From contig QKDF01000179.1 of assembly GCA_003245395.1 (NCBI GenBank), positions 1-5,716 on the forward strand: DNA of 5,716 nt. Reading direction: 5' to 3'. Position 1 is the stretch's first letter; every line of letters starts with the position of its first letter. Both the position numbers and the translations under genes were made by a program. The stretch is from Clostridia bacterium. GTDB taxonomy: Bacteria; Bacillota; Clostridia; Oscillospirales; Oscillospiraceae. Below are positions 5,669 through 5,716 of this stretch, one piece after another. Under the pieces are notes generated by a model. It made no database searches, had not been told where the DNA came from, and was given only the letters and a program-made list of their open reading frames with translations.

Positions 5669-5716
5669 TATCCGAGACAGGCGGTTGTTCTGGGTGTTGC
5701 GCTGCATTTTATTAAG
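5669..5716 (+). other. In-frame continuation of the ROK C-terminus beyond the TAG
   Basis: The 16 codons after the TAG stay open to the window edge and read YPRQAVVLGVALHFIK. ROK regulators normally end with a Cys-Arg/Lys-Tyr stretch, an acidic or Ala-rich turn and then a GAAL-like helix followed by a short hydrophobic tail. LRLC-TAG-YPRQAVVLGVALHFI fits that pattern with the TAG in place of a probable Lys, Arg or Gln. I read it as part of the same gene, not a new one. Confidence 0.6.

Noticed and set aside
1..5716. CRISPR arrays, tRNA or rRNA genes, insertion sequences, attachment sites
   Set aside because: I found no regularly spaced repeats, tRNA-like cloverleaf, transposase-like protein or terminal inverted repeats with target duplications in the window.

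Overview
The window is moderately GC-rich bacterial DNA. Ribosome-binding sites of the AAAGGGG type, a mix of ATG, GTG and probably TTG starts, a strong sigma-A-type promoter and the protein families together suggest an anaerobic Firmicute of the Clostridia, possibly Oscillospiraceae-like. That placement is inferred from gene style, not from a marker gene.

Layout: (1) At the left edge on + is the C-terminal end of an AbgB-like M20 amidohydrolase, followed after 78 nt by a complete HipO-type M20 amidohydrolase (407-1579, GTG start). No promoter is visible between them, so they are probably co-transcribed as a unit that hydrolyses N-acyl or aminobenzoyl amino acids. (2) A 212-nt convergent spacer (1580-1791) holds a perfect 15-bp inverted repeat at 1726-1761. 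It has A-runs on the left and T-runs on the right, so it should terminate transcription from both sides. (3) On the minus strand (4269-1792) is one 825-residue protein that joins four sulfur-handling modules: CoA-disulfide reductase-like flavoprotein, rhodanese, TusA and DsrE-like. Every module keeps its key cysteine. (4) A roughly 310-330 nt divergent intergenic region follows. It contains a near-consensus promoter facing right (TTGACA-17 nt-TAAAAT), a weaker promoter facing left, and three palindromic operator candidates. (5) A ROK-family repressor-like regulator is on + (4601 or 4580 to 5668). Its frame stops at a TAG, yet the same frame continues to the window edge with a sequence that looks like the normal ROK C-terminus.

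Function: the first pair is catabolic and separate from the rest. The large fusion is best read as a soluble NAD(P)H-dependent persulfide/polysulfide (or CoA-persulfide) reductase with a built-in sulfur relay. The ROK regulator is transcribed divergently from it and could control itself, the fusion gene, or genes beyond the right edge. The sequence alone does not show which.

The items most worth a second look are the four-module sulfur relay protein, the in-frame TAG in the ROK gene, and the palindromes in the divergent promoter region.
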